NCBI GenBank assembly: GCA_046351595.1
Contig: JAXLYE010000018.1
Span: 1-44,913, forward strand
Length of the DNA stretch: 44,913 nt
Direction of reading: 5' to 3'
Source: JAXLYE01 sp046351595
GTDB taxonomy: Bacteria; Myxococcota_A; Polyangia; Palsa-1104; JAEUJZ01
The stretch's first letter is position 1. Each line of letters starts with the position of its first letter. Of the stretch, positions 1 to 7,958 are shown one piece after another. Position numbers and translations under genes: made by a program. Under the pieces are notes generated by a model. That model was not told the origin of the DNA and searched no databases. It saw only the letters and a list, made by a program, of their open reading frames with translations.

Positions 1-340
1 ACCCGCTCACTCTTCGGGTCGTAGAGGACGTTGTGAGGCTTGATGTCCCGCTCGCTCCTCCCCGTCGCTGCGCCGCGTCATCCCAGAGTCGCGGATCGAT
101 TCGGAGCGATTCCCGATCGACCCGCAGCGATTGCCGATCGAGCGCGGCCCGGGTCCTTTCGGATCGGACCAGGCGGTCGCCTGCGCCCAGGCGCTGGGGC
201 ACGGTCAGGCCGTATCCGATCGCGGCACCGAGCACCAGCGCGACGCCGACGAGCAGGCCCCACAGACCCGCGGCTAGCCAGACGGGTATGTGACCTTCCG
301 TGGCAGAGATTCTTCCTTGCGAGCCTCCGTTCCAGAGCAA
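1..340 (-). CDS. Partial membrane-anchored coiled-coil protein (runs off the left edge)
   Basis: An open frame on the minus strand reads off the window edge. It encodes one strongly hydrophobic helix (WLAAGLWGLLVGVALVLGAA, encoded at about 285-226), followed by a charged stretch with heptad-like repeats (LDRQSLR, VDRESLR, IDPRLWD) suggesting a short coiled coil. No ATG lies in this frame. The frame is open from about 475; a TTG at 340 is the only plausible start I see, with no clear ribosome site. The frame beyond the heptads (positions 1-70) is low-complexity Ser/Thr and may not be the native C-terminus, because another frame there reads as a kinase catalytic loop. Family unknown. Confidence 0.4.
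   Translation of the reverse strand, partial: MLWNGGSQGRISATEGHIPVWLAAGLWGLLVGVALVLGAAIGYGLTVPQRLGAGDRLVRSERTRAALDRQSLRVDRESLRIDPRLWDDAAQRRGGASGTSSLTTSSTTRRVSG
3..50 (-). pseudogene. Ser/Thr kinase catalytic-loop fragment at the window edge
   Basis: Minus-strand translation of positions 50-3 gives RDIKPHNVLYDPKSER, an excellent match to the Hanks-type kinase catalytic loop (RD-x-KP-x-N). The frame is closed by a TGA at 80-78, so there is no room for the N-lobe, glycine loop or catalytic lysine. It also differs from the frame of the membrane protein just upstream. I read it as the 5' broken end of a kinase gene joined to unrelated sequence; the rest would lie outside the window. A chance match of this quality is unlikely but cannot be excluded. 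Confidence 0.4.
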
Positions 341-471
341 GTCTGACCCGGCGGCTCCTGCGTCCGCATGCTCAGCCGGAAGCGAAACAGCAGATCGATT
401 GGGTGCGGTCGGTGTGGGGGGAGCCTACGGGCCCGGTGCGGTGCCGGATTCGCTCTGCATCGAGCGCGCGC

Positions 472-2373
472 TCAGCCGATGCGCTGCTCGCAGGTGAACT
501 TGCCGCTCACTTCGTTGCAGATGTCTGCGGCGCAGCAGGCGCCCAGGGTGCAGTCGCTGCCGCGCGGCAGGCACATCCCGCCGGTGCCTCCGTCGGGCGG
601 CGGCGGCGGCGGGGCGAGCACGTCCTCGGCCCAGAACGGCCGGTGGCTGTCCTCGGTGTCACCCTGGAACGGCAGCCGGAACGCCGGCAGGCTGGGATCA
701 CGGCCCGGCAAGAGCGTCGGATCCACCGCCGCGACCCACATCTGGTTGTACTTGTTGAACGCATACACCTTCCCGTAGGCACGCACCGACGAGAAGGCGA
801 CGAACATCGTCTCGCCGGGCTTGGTCGGCGCCCAGGTCGGCATGTTGTCCGCGACGTCCGCGGCGGTGCCGGTCAGGGTCTGGTTGCTGATCACGGTGTT
901 GGCCATCGCCAGCTCGATCGGCGCCGAGCTGCCGTCGCTGGGCATGATGTACAGGCGGGTCTTGACGTTCTTGTCGGAGGCGCCGTTGGCCTTGACGAAC
1001 GCGATCCAGCGCGAGTCCGGAGAGAACATCGGGAAGACGTTCGTGTCAGCGGTCCCCGTCGAGGGCACCAGGACCTTGAGGTTCTGCCACGAGCCGCCGT
1101 TGTACTCGATGGTGACGATGGACGCGCCGGAGAAGCCGCGGTCCTTGTTGGCGGCGGAGCGCGCGAAGACCAGGAGCTTGCCGTCCGGCGACCAGTCAGG
1201 CTGCGTCCCGAACAGGCCGGTGCCGACGGGGACGGTGTTGATGGACTGGCCGGTGTTGCCGTCGCGCAGCGTCAGCGTGCCCTTGCTGGCGGTGACGATG
1301 CGCGAGTTGTCGGGGCTGAACGTGGTCCAGGCCTGCGGGATGCCCATGCTGGGCGAGACCACGGTGGCGCCGTCCTTGACGTTGTAGACGCCGAGGATCT
1401 CGCCGCCGATGTCCGCCGCGATGCGCGCGCCGTTGCGCGACATGGTGTGGCAGGCCACGCACTTGCCCGTCTGCGCCGGGGTCAGAAAGTCCGTCGGTGC
1501 CGCGTCCGAGACCGTGGCGCGGCGGACGCCCGCGACGGTGGTCGACCAGTAGTAGATCGCGCCGTTGACCGGGTTCTGCGAGAACGCGATCTCGACCGGC
1601 GGATCCGAGCGGTACACCGTCCCCGGGCTCGCCATGTTCAGGCCGTAGACCGTCCAGGTCACCTTGCCGCCGGCGTTGCTGTTGGCGAGGTAGCCCCACT
1701 GCTCCTGGGTCGGCTCCCAGCGGTCCGACGTGGTGTAGACGGACAGGGTCACGGTCGGGCTCTTGAACTCGAGCCGGAACAGGTTGTTGCCGGTTCCCTG
1801 GTTCCACTGGAACAGGACCTTGTAGATGTTGCGCGGGAACAGAGTCCGGTGCGACGGATAGACGATGGACGGAGAGTTGCCGGCCATCACGGTGCCGGTC
1901 GCCGTCGGCGGCAGCAGCGTATCGGCGTTGCCCGGCGCCGTGGGCGACTTCACGACCGGCTGGAACACGACCGTCACCTGCGCCGTTCCCGAGATCATTC
2001 CCGAAGACGCCGTGATGACTCCCTGACCGCCGGCCTGGTTCGAGGTGGTGAACAGACCGCCGCCGTTTATGCCGCCGATGGCGGCGTTGTCGATCTTCCA
2101 GTTCACCTGGGCGGTGACATCCCGCTCGGTCTGGTCGTCGAAGCGGCCGGTCGCCTGGTACTGCTGCGTCTTGGGCGGGCTCACGTTGTCGACGGTCAGC
2201 GTGGCCATCGGTGGGGTCACGACCAGCGAGACCAGTCCGTTGAGCGGCGGCTTGTCGCCTCCTCCGTCGCCGATCTCGCTCCCCGTGATGTTGCTCGGGC
2301 AGCCGGCGTGCAGGCAGAGCCCGACCATGGCGAACATACTGACCAGGAACAGGAATAACTTGCGTTTGGACAT
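472..2373 (-). CDS. Beta-propeller lipoprotein with Ig-like domain and c-type heme motif
   Basis: This 633-residue predicted lipoprotein starts with a basic, hydrophobic signal ending in LHAGC (lipobox, Cys25). An Ig-like (BIG2-type) domain follows at roughly residues 45-140. Around residue 300 lies CVACH, a CxxCH covalent heme-binding motif. The rest has TolB/WD40-like repeats (FSPDNSRI, WSPDGKLL, FSPDSRWIAF), consistent with a PD40 beta-propeller. The C-terminus is Cys-rich after a Pro/Gly linker. It probably sits on the outer membrane as an exported redox or binding protein; the substrate is unknown. It appears monocistronic. The long plus-strand frame over the same DNA is a GC-rich shadow. 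Confidence 0.85.
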   Translation of the reverse strand: MSKRKLFLFLVSMFAMVGLCLHAGCPSNITGSEIGDGGGDKPPLNGLVSLVVTPPMATLTVDNVSPPKTQQYQATGRFDDQTERDVTAQVNWKIDNAAIGGINGGGLFTTSNQAGGQGVITASSGMISGTAQVTVVFQPVVKSPTAPGNADTLLPPTATGTVMAGNSPSIVYPSHRTLFPRNIYKVLFQWNQGTGNNLFRLEFKSPTVTLSVYTTSDRWEPTQEQWGYLANSNAGGKVTWTVYGLNMASPGTVYRSDPPVEIAFSQNPVNGAIYYWSTTVAGVRRATVSDAAPTDFLTPAQTGKCVACHTMSRNGARIAADIGGEILGVYNVKDGATVVSPSMGIPQAWTTFSPDNSRIVTASKGTLTLRDGNTGQSINTVPVGTGLFGTQPDWSPDGKLLVFARSAANKDRGFSGASIVTIEYNGGSWQNLKVLVPSTGTADTNVFPMFSPDSRWIAFVKANGASDKNVKTRLYIMPSDGSSAPIELAMANTVISNQTLTGTAADVADNMPTWAPTKPGETMFVAFSSVRAYGKVYAFNKYNQMWVAAVDPTLLPGRDPSLPAFRLPFQGDTEDSHRPFWAEDVLAPPPPPPDGGTGGMCLPRGSDCTLGACCAADICNEVSGKFTCEQRIG

Positions 2374-2848
2374 GAAGCACCTCGCCAGACCCGGGTGGGT
2401 CGTTTGCTGCGCAGCGGATCAACGAGAACCGTTTCCGAAGCTCGCGCGCCGAGGTCCGCAGTCCCGTCCGATCAACGCAGCGGCTGGCGCCTTGGCCACG
2501 GTTCCGAGAAACCGTGACAAGCAACAAGTGCGCCCGGAGCGGCCCTTGGCGGCGGCCGGGGCACGTCCCTGCTCACGCTCCAGGAATCCGTACCGCCAGG
2601 TACATCGGATGTACGGATTGGGACAGCGCTGCGCGCCGCAGGGCGGCCCGGAGCGGAGCGAGCAGACTACGGCGAGCTGCGAAGCGCGCGCAGGGCGGCT
2701 GCGGCCCGCGAAGGCCGCGCAGCCGCCCTCCGGATCCGCAGGCTCAAGCGCAAGATCCCCGTCGCTGCATGCCGGCACCGCGCATCGCTGCGGATCGATC
2801 GGGGCCCGTCTCTCCCGGCCGTGACCTCATGAGGCTAACTGTCCGTCT
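2374..2848. other. Gene-free stretch between recombinase and lipoprotein
   Basis: I see no convincing gene here on either strand; the open frames are Arg/Ala-rich shadows. It should hold the promoter of the minus-strand lipoprotein (right part of 2374-2500) and contains one strong imperfect hairpin, annotated separately. Confidence 0.5.
2692..2729 (-). terminator. Strong GC-rich hairpin downstream of the recombinase gene
   Basis: AGGGCGGCTGCGGCC and GGCCGCGCAGCCGCCCT pair as a 15-bp stem with a 2-nt bulge and a 6-nt loop. It lies about 120 bp after the recombinase stop, in its transcription direction. There is no U-tract, so it may be a Rho-assisted terminator or simply a structured spacer. 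Confidence 0.35.
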
Positions 2849-4096
2849 CTACCTCTCCGTCGACGGCGGCCATCGAATGGGGAGGCTGGAAGGATTGTGA
2901 AACGATTCAGGAGTTGGGTTGCCGTGCTGCGTGTCCGTGTGCAGGTGTGCGGCAACCTGGGCGCGTAGCTCCAGGGGCAGCTGAGCGAGCAGGTGCCAGA
3001 GCGCCTCATTTTCAGGCGTGGAATGCGCCATGTCCAGCAGCGTGCTCACGCGTGCGGTCTGCGCATTAGTCACGGCCGAGGGCTGCGCATAGTGGCGCTG
3101 CGTCACCTCGAAGCTGTGGTGGCCCAGTGCCGCGGCGACTGCGTGGGAGGCAGCCCCCGCGCCGACCGCGAGCGTTGCCAACAGGCCGCGCAGGCTGTGC
3201 GTGCTGACGCGCGGGACGCCGGCGCGGATGCAAATCTCCTGCACGACCCGGTGCATCGTAGTTCGACGGTAGAACCCCCCGGTCTGGCACGACGGGAACA
3301 GCGGTGCTTCTGGGGTTCGCCCGGCCGCAAGCTGCAGCAAGAAGGGCCGCAGCGGGGCAGGTACCTCGAGGTGCCGTCGGGCGTTTTCGGTCTTGCCACC
3401 GTCGACCCAGAGGAACTGGGCCCCTTCGTCCAGATCTCGCACGACCCGGTGCAGCACCTCGCTGGTGCGCAGGCCCATGCTCAGCGCCACCAATGCGCCG
3501 AGCGCCAGCGGGTGCCCGGTTTCTTGGAAGCGGCGCAGCGCCTCGACCAAGAAGCGGCGTGCCTCGCCGATGCGCAGCTGCGTCTTCCCGGCGCGCACCT
3601 TGCCGCTCGGCCGTACCTCGGCGAAGGGGTTTGCCGCGACATAGCCGTGCTCCTGGGCCCAGCCGAACAGCGCACGCGCGGCCCACAGGTCAAAGCGGTG
3701 CGTCGCCGCGCTCAGCGGGGCTCCGGTCTTTGCGGTCGGCTGCTCGACCCGCTGCTCATACAGCTTGGTCGCGCGCGCTCCCGTGATCCAGCGGATGTCC
3801 TCGGCAAGAGTGCTGCCGAAGAACAGGCGCAGCCGGCCGAGCATGTGCAGCGTGCTCTCCGGCTTGCAGCGCCCGCTGCGCTGCCTCTCCTCTGCCCAGG
3901 CCGCCACCACGTCAGCCACCGTCGCGCCGAGCTTCGGCGCAAGCTGTGCGCGCAGCTCTCGGGCCAGCCGCTCTGCCTCGGCTCGGCAGGGCAGGAGGAG
4001 GCTTCTCTTTCTGCCATTCTCGACCCAGATCAGCCTGCATTTCCCTTTGTCCTCGTCGTACAGACCGACTACGCGGTCCGGTTCTCGCTTTCGCAT
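2849..4096 (-). CDS. Tyrosine recombinase / phage-type integrase
   Basis: This 415-residue site-specific recombinase carries the expected C-terminal catalytic residues: the first Arg in SMGLRTSEVL, the HxxR box in HSLRGLLA, and the GHH...RHY segment with the nucleophilic Tyr in SFEVTQRHYAQ. The N-terminal part resembles a SAM-like core-binding domain. I chose the start at 4096 because GAGGAG lies 7 nt before this ATG; a longer frame to 4168 lacks such a site. It is transcribed alone towards the left edge of the island. It probably mobilised this region, but no flanking tRNA or attachment-site pair was recognised. Confidence 0.9.
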   Translation of the reverse strand: MRKREPDRVVGLYDEDKGKCRLIWVENGRKRSLLLPCRAEAERLARELRAQLAPKLGATVADVVAAWAEERQRSGRCKPESTLHMLGRLRLFFGSTLAEDIRWITGARATKLYEQRVEQPTAKTGAPLSAATHRFDLWAARALFGWAQEHGYVAANPFAEVRPSGKVRAGKTQLRIGEARRFLVEALRRFQETGHPLALGALVALSMGLRTSEVLHRVVRDLDEGAQFLWVDGGKTENARRHLEVPAPLRPFLLQLAAGRTPEAPLFPSCQTGGFYRRTTMHRVVQEICIRAGVPRVSTHSLRGLLATLAVGAGAASHAVAAALGHHSFEVTQRHYAQPSAVTNAQTARVSTLLDMAHSTPENEALWHLLAQLPLELRAQVAAHLHTDTQHGNPTPESFHNPSSLPIRWPPSTER

Positions 4097-4226
4097 CGCT
4101 TGACTCCTCGTCGACGATGCGGAGCGCTTGCGGGCGGAGTCATAGCACACGATCCGGGCTCGGCGCATCCCTCCGCATGGCTGCGTGCACAGTGAGCGAC
4201 CCCGCTCGGCTCCCTGCGATGGATCT

Positions 4227-4247
4227 CCCCGCTCGTTCTTAGCGGGG
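4227..4247 (-). terminator. Stem-loop after the truncated small gene
   Basis: CCCCGCT and AGCGGGG form a perfect 7-bp stem with a 7-nt loop, 25 bp past the stop of the minus-strand fragment at 4272. The symmetric stem could act on either strand; there is no U-run. Confidence 0.4.
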
Positions 4248-4271
4248 CTCTCTTGTGACGTTCATCTGACT

Positions 4272-4502
4272 TCAGCGCCGCCGACGTGGCCGCATCGACT
4301 TGTCGCCACGGGTGAACCGCAAGCCCTCCTCGCGAAATCCGATCTCGAGGGTGAATCTCGGTTTGCCGATCGGCTCATCCGCTTCATCTGTGAACACGAC
4401 CACGTAGCGGCCACGGATGGGAACGCAGGGCAGCTTGTGTCTCCCTGCGTGGAGGATGTAGGCAGGATTGCCAACGGGTCTTGACCAACGGTCTTTGGCC
4501 AA
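4272..4502 (-). pseudogene. Truncated paralogue of the zinc-ribbon protein at 7959
   Basis: The last ~50 residues align without large gaps to the C-terminus of the 168-residue protein at 7959-8465. Shared pattern: G[RK]Y[VA]V[VI][FY]-x-DE, then PRFT[LI], then a GD step and a final PRRR tail. The N-terminal zinc-ribbon half is missing; the upstream DNA runs straight into the 13-14-bp repeat array, which overlaps the first ten codons. The only start in frame is a TTG at 4502, inside the array. I infer a 5'-deleted copy whose front half was replaced by repeats, although a short functional protein is possible. Confidence 0.55.
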
Positions 4503-4617
4503 CCGTCGTGACCCGACGGTCGTCGACGACGGTTGTTGACAACGGTTGTTACCGACCGTTGTTACCGACCGTTGTTACCGACCGTTGTTACCGACGGTCG
4601 GTAACGACGGTCAGTCG
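4473..4617. repeat. Degenerate 13-14-bp tandem array, left block (about 11 units)
   Basis: The DNA can be cut without gaps into units such as AACGGTCTTTGGCC, AACCGTCGTGACCC, GACGGTCGTCGAC, GACGGTTGTTGAC, AACGGTTGTTACC, three identical GACCGTTGTTACC (4554-4592) and GACGGTCGGTAAC. The core is RAC-S-GTYGTNAC. The identical units show recent tandem expansion; the outer ones have drifted. Units alternate between CGG and CCG forms, creating many small dyads (for example GTCGTCGACGAC at 4519-4530). No protein function is apparent. Confidence 0.8.
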
Positions 4618-4681
4618 ACGTATCTGATGCAGATAAAGCGTAGTCACCAGCTCGATTTACCTCCTGTAGGCGCATTTGCCC

Positions 4682-4882
4682 AACCGCTTTTGGCGACCGT
4701 CGTCAACGACCGTCTGTCCAAGCGGTCGGCCAAAACCGCTGTTGCAAGCCGTCGTGCGCTCACCGCCGCTCTGCGGCGGTCGGACGAGAAGCGTCGGCCA
4801 GAATCCGTCGGTCAAGATCCGTCGGTCAAAATCCGTCGGTCAAGATCCGTTGGTCGAATCCGGTTGGTCAGAGGCCGTTGTT
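4682..4882. repeat. Degenerate 13-14-bp tandem array, right block (about 15 units)
   Basis: After a 64-bp unrelated spacer (4618-4681) the same motif resumes: AACCGCTTTTGGC, GACCGTCGTCAAC, GACCGTCTGTCC, AAGCGGTCGGCCAA and others. It ends in five 14-bp units at 4801-4870 (GAATCCGTCGGTCA, AGATCCGTCGGTCA, AAATCCGTCGGTCA, AGATCCGTTGGTCG, AATCCGGTTGGTCA) and a final GAGGCCGTTGTTAA. The block stops about 60 bp before the stop codon of the PQQ-propeller gene. Confidence 0.75.
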
Positions 4883-4940
4883 AATTTGGCACGGGAAGCA
4901 GAGCGGCCGGCGCGGCCCGCGCTTGAAGGATCCGCCCGGC

Positions 4941-6536
4941 TCAGTGGCAGTCTTCGGGCACCACCTGGATGTCGAGATCCAGCCGGTAGCGCCCGCGTCC
5001 CCGGAGCGGCACGAGCGCCGCGCAGCCGCTGGCCTCTTCGCACTCGGACCGGCGGGCGCCGTGCCGGTGGGCAAAGCCAGCGCCGGTGCTGGCCCACAGC
5101 GCCAGCGTGCCGCGGCCGGATACCACGGCGCGGTAGTTGCCGCGGTCATCGACCTGCGCCTCGACCCGGCCGATCCGCAGGCCCAGCGCCTGGGCGTCCG
5201 CCGTTGAGCCGAACAGGTGTCCGGTGAGGAGCGCGTGCTCGACGGGGACCGGGCGCTTGGCGGGGGTGAAGGCCTCAAGCCGCTTGCCGCTCTCGCCGCT
5301 CTCGCCGCTCTCAATGACCAGCGGTCGCGTCCCCGCGACATCCGGCAGGCTCAGCGCACGGCTCTCCGGTGCGGCGCTCCAGGTCCACAAAAGCTCGCCG
5401 CGGTCGCGGTCGCGCACCTGCAGCTCTCCCTCGGAACCGAACAGGTAGACCGGCCCGGCGACGGCCAGCCGTGTGTAGCCGTCGAGGTCGCACGCCTTCT
5501 GCCAGCGCACCTGGCCGCTGGCTACGTCCAGCGCCACCACGCGCTGCTGCTCGTCGAGATACACAAGGTCTCCGCCGTCGAGAGCGAGCGGCGGATCCGA
5601 GGAATGGGAGGACGTCTTCACGCGGCGCAGCGGCGCCCCGGTGGCCGCGTCAACGACCACGGCCACCGCGGGGTAGCTCTCGGCCCAGGCCAGCCAGACG
5701 CCGTTCGGGGTCAGTCCGCTGGCGGCGCTCTCCAGGCGCTGCCGCCACAGCTCGGTCCCGCCCTCGGCCGCGAGCGCGGCGGTCCAGAACGGCGTCGAGC
5801 CCTCGCTCCGCGAGCGGCACTCTGCGTAGATTCGCTCGGCATCGGCTTGGAAGGAGCAGAAGCGGGCGTCCTTTGCAAAGACGCGGCTCCACAGCACCCG
5901 GCCGGTGGCGGCGTCCAGCAGGTGGAGCGAGTAAGGGGCCTCGGCATCGGCGGTCCAGCCGACGGCGAGCACGCGCTCCATCCCGACCGCCACCAGGGAG
6001 CCACCTGCGCGCCCGGCCAGCTCGCGGCGCCACAGCGGCGCCAGCGTCTCACCATCGAGCGCGAGCACCGTCGCCGCGCCCGAGGTGATGAGGCGAGGGC
6101 CGCTCGCCACGCCGGCCGTCTGCTCCGCGCGGCCGAAGGGCGACCCCTTCCTGGCCGTGATCACACCGTCGGCCAGACGGACTCGCAGCAGCGAGGGACC
6201 GTCTTGGACGAGCAGCGCATCCGCCAGCGCGACCCGGAGGGGCTCGTGGAACTCACCCTGGGATCGCAGCCTGCGGTCCCAGCGCGGCGCGAGCCGAGGG
6301 ACCTGCTCTGCATCCAGGCCGCGGCTCCTCGGCGGCGGCCTCCGCACGGGCGGCGCAGGCGATGCAGGTGGCGCAGGGGCCGGCGCGCGGACGGCAAGGC
6401 CGGGCGGTGACCTTGTCTCGCCCGGCGACACCCGCCCGACCAGAACCGCCGCGCCGAGCAGCGCGACAGATACGCCGGCAATCAGCGCGACCCGGCTGCG
6501 CAGCAACACCAACGGGAGGGGCAGCAATCGATCCAT
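4941..6536 (-). CDS. Membrane-anchored PQQ-type beta-propeller protein
   Basis: About 531 residues: a short basic N-terminus, one hydrophobic segment (VALIAGVSVALLGAAVLVG) that is a signal anchor, a Pro/Ala-rich linker, then BamB/PQQ-like propeller blades. The blades show repeated LDAATGRVLW, VDAATGAPLRR and LDVASGQVRWQK motifs (the A-x-D-x-x-[ST]-G-x-x-x-W signature). Such proteins are usually periplasmic scaffolds or assembly factors; the blade spacing does not show a catalytic pyrroloquinoline site. The C-terminus has several Cys. I use the ATG at 6536; a TTG at 6548 is possible. It follows the coiled-coil gene at 6677 on the same strand, with a 140-bp gap. Confidence 0.8.
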   Translation of the reverse strand: MDRLLPLPLVLLRSRVALIAGVSVALLGAAVLVGRVSPGETRSPPGLAVRAPAPAPPASPAPPVRRPPPRSRGLDAEQVPRLAPRWDRRLRSQGEFHEPLRVALADALLVQDGPSLLRVRLADGVITARKGSPFGRAEQTAGVASGPRLITSGAATVLALDGETLAPLWRRELAGRAGGSLVAVGMERVLAVGWTADAEAPYSLHLLDAATGRVLWSRVFAKDARFCSFQADAERIYAECRSRSEGSTPFWTAALAAEGGTELWRQRLESAASGLTPNGVWLAWAESYPAVAVVVDAATGAPLRRVKTSSHSSDPPLALDGGDLVYLDEQQRVVALDVASGQVRWQKACDLDGYTRLAVAGPVYLFGSEGELQVRDRDRGELLWTWSAAPESRALSLPDVAGTRPLVIESGESGESGKRLEAFTPAKRPVPVEHALLTGHLFGSTADAQALGLRIGRVEAQVDDRGNYRAVVSGRGTLALWASTGAGFAHRHGARRSECEEASGCAALVPLRGRGRYRLDLDIQVVPEDCH

Positions 6537-6676
6537 GCGCCCAGGCAACGCACGAAGCCGCGGACGGATCCAGGGCTGAGCGACACCCCGCTGGCGCTAG
6601 CGCGGCGGACCCAGGACGAGCACGTCCAGAGCGCTCTTCGCCTCGGGCCGCGTTGCACCCCGACGAGCAGGCTGTC

Positions 6677-7618
6677 TCAATCGCTCTCCGGACGCTCGGG
6701 CAGCGCGCTCCAGTCGATGACAGAAGGGGGGAGCTCTCCGGGAGAGGGAGGCGGTGCAGCCCCTGCAGGCGGCGCGACCGGGTCCTTGGGCTTGGCAGGA
6801 GCTGGCTCGGCAGGCGCCGCGCCGGCCTTGGCTGCGTTCGAGCGCGTGACCCAGGCCTCTACAAGCGCCTTTCCGAGTACGCCGATCGTCCCCAGCGCCT
6901 CATTCGCCAAGGGGAGCCAATCGACCCGTTGCGGAGGAGGCGGCGGAATCGAGCGTTCGACCTCTCGCATGAATTCAAGGGTTTCCTTCTGGGCCTGGCG
7001 GAGCTGCCGCAGCGCTTCGAGCTTCTTGGGCAGATCTTCAAACTCCTTGTCGCTATTCTTCTGCATGTTGGCTTGGAGCTCGACCATCTCCTGCCGCATC
7101 ATGCGGTTGACCAGGAAGGACTCGGCGACCTCGCGCTGGTACATCGCGCTCTGCGCGAATTCCTGCTTCTGGCGAGTGTTCTCCAGCGCCATCTTGTGCC
7201 GGGCTTGTTCGACTACCAGATCGGTCTGCTGCGTCGTGGGACGGCTCATCGCCTCGCTTGACGGGAGCGGTAGTGCGAGCTGCGCAGGAGTCGGGTCGAG
7301 CGTTCTGCGGCCGGCGCCCTCTGCGACGGCAGCGGTCCGCGGCATGGGCTCCGGTTCTACCGGGCCGAGCGCCGCGGCCAGGGCCTCGGTGAGCTGCAGC
7401 TCGACGCGGGCGTGCTGGATCTGTCGGCCCGCGGCGTCGAAGTAGAAGACCTGGTAGAGACCGGGAAAGAGCCCGCGCGGCGCCTCGCCGACGCCGAAGA
7501 AGGCATTGGCGTCGCGCGGGAACAGCACGAACTCGCCGCGCGGGCTGCGGCCCACGACTCGAAAAAAAGCAGCGTTTGTCGGTGCATGAGAACGAAGATG
7601 CTCAATCACAGAGTGCAT
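6677..7618 (-). CDS. Unknown protein with central coiled coil and Pro/Ala-rich tail
   Basis: A 313-residue protein I do not recognise. Residues 1-80 form a compact, possibly beta-rich domain (FFRVVGRSPRGEFVLFPRD, LYQVFYFDAAGRQIQ). Residues ~130-230 are highly charged and helical (EQARHKMALENTRQKQEFAQ, then MMRQEMVELQANMQKN), a clear coiled coil. A short hydrophobic helix (LANEALGTIGVLGKALVEAW) precedes a Pro/Ala-rich C-terminal tail. There is no signal peptide. The start at 7618 has AGGA 9 nt upstream. It is transcribed divergently from the zinc-ribbon gene at 7959 across a region rich in repeats, suggesting shared regulation. Confidence 0.7.
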   Translation of the reverse strand: MHSVIEHLRSHAPTNAAFFRVVGRSPRGEFVLFPRDANAFFGVGEAPRGLFPGLYQVFYFDAAGRQIQHARVELQLTEALAAALGPVEPEPMPRTAAVAEGAGRRTLDPTPAQLALPLPSSEAMSRPTTQQTDLVVEQARHKMALENTRQKQEFAQSAMYQREVAESFLVNRMMRQEMVELQANMQKNSDKEFEDLPKKLEALRQLRQAQKETLEFMREVERSIPPPPPQRVDWLPLANEALGTIGVLGKALVEAWVTRSNAAKAGAAPAEPAPAKPKDPVAPPAGAAPPPSPGELPPSVIDWSALPERPESD

Positions 7619-7958
7619 GATTTTGTCCTACATGGGTTGTCGCGAAACGTGCCGATCGTAGCATCAAACGCGGTAAGTGTTCTATGGCGTACGTCTGATC
7701 CGTTCGTTATCAAACGTGTGTCATGGCGGACCCAAAGTCTGTAACCTCGCGATTATTTTAAGGAATATGGATTGTTTCTCAGATCGCCACCTGATGCGTA
7801 TCAGACGCCGGATCCGGCCGCTATCAAACATGGCATACTGAGATCGTCTGGCGATCGTCTGCGCATGCTGGAAGTGTCAGACACTTTTTTGAGAGCGGAG
7901 AGCCGAAAATGGCCAATGGGCTGATTGAGCGATTCGCTGCTCATTCCGAGGGGTTATC
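7619..7958. promoter_or_regulatory. AT-richer divergent control region with several repeat motifs
   Basis: This 340-bp gap is visibly less GC-rich than its surroundings. It holds three copies of ATCAAAC (7663, 7709, 7823), the last two extended as T-ATCAAAC-...-ATGG; an 11-bp-period direct repeat of GATCGTCTG (7842 and 7853); and the perfect 15-bp palindrome AAGTGTCAGACACTT (7872-7886) followed by a T-run. These are candidate operators between two divergent genes; no specific sigma-factor promoter could be assigned. Confidence 0.55.

Noticed and set aside
40..2358. A 772-codon plus-strand open frame opposite the beta-propeller lipoprotein
   Set aside because: Arg/Ala/Gly-rich shadow with no domain or ribosome site; the minus-strand gene has a signal peptide, lipobox and clear repeats.
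4852..4868. tRNA T-arm-like GGTCGAATCC
   Set aside because: Part of the 14-bp repeat block; no acceptor, D or anticodon arm can be drawn.
4545..4884. CRISPR array reading of the short repeats
   Set aside because: Units are 13-14 bp with no spacers, far from the ~28-37-bp repeats and unique spacers of CRISPR; no cas genes are nearby.
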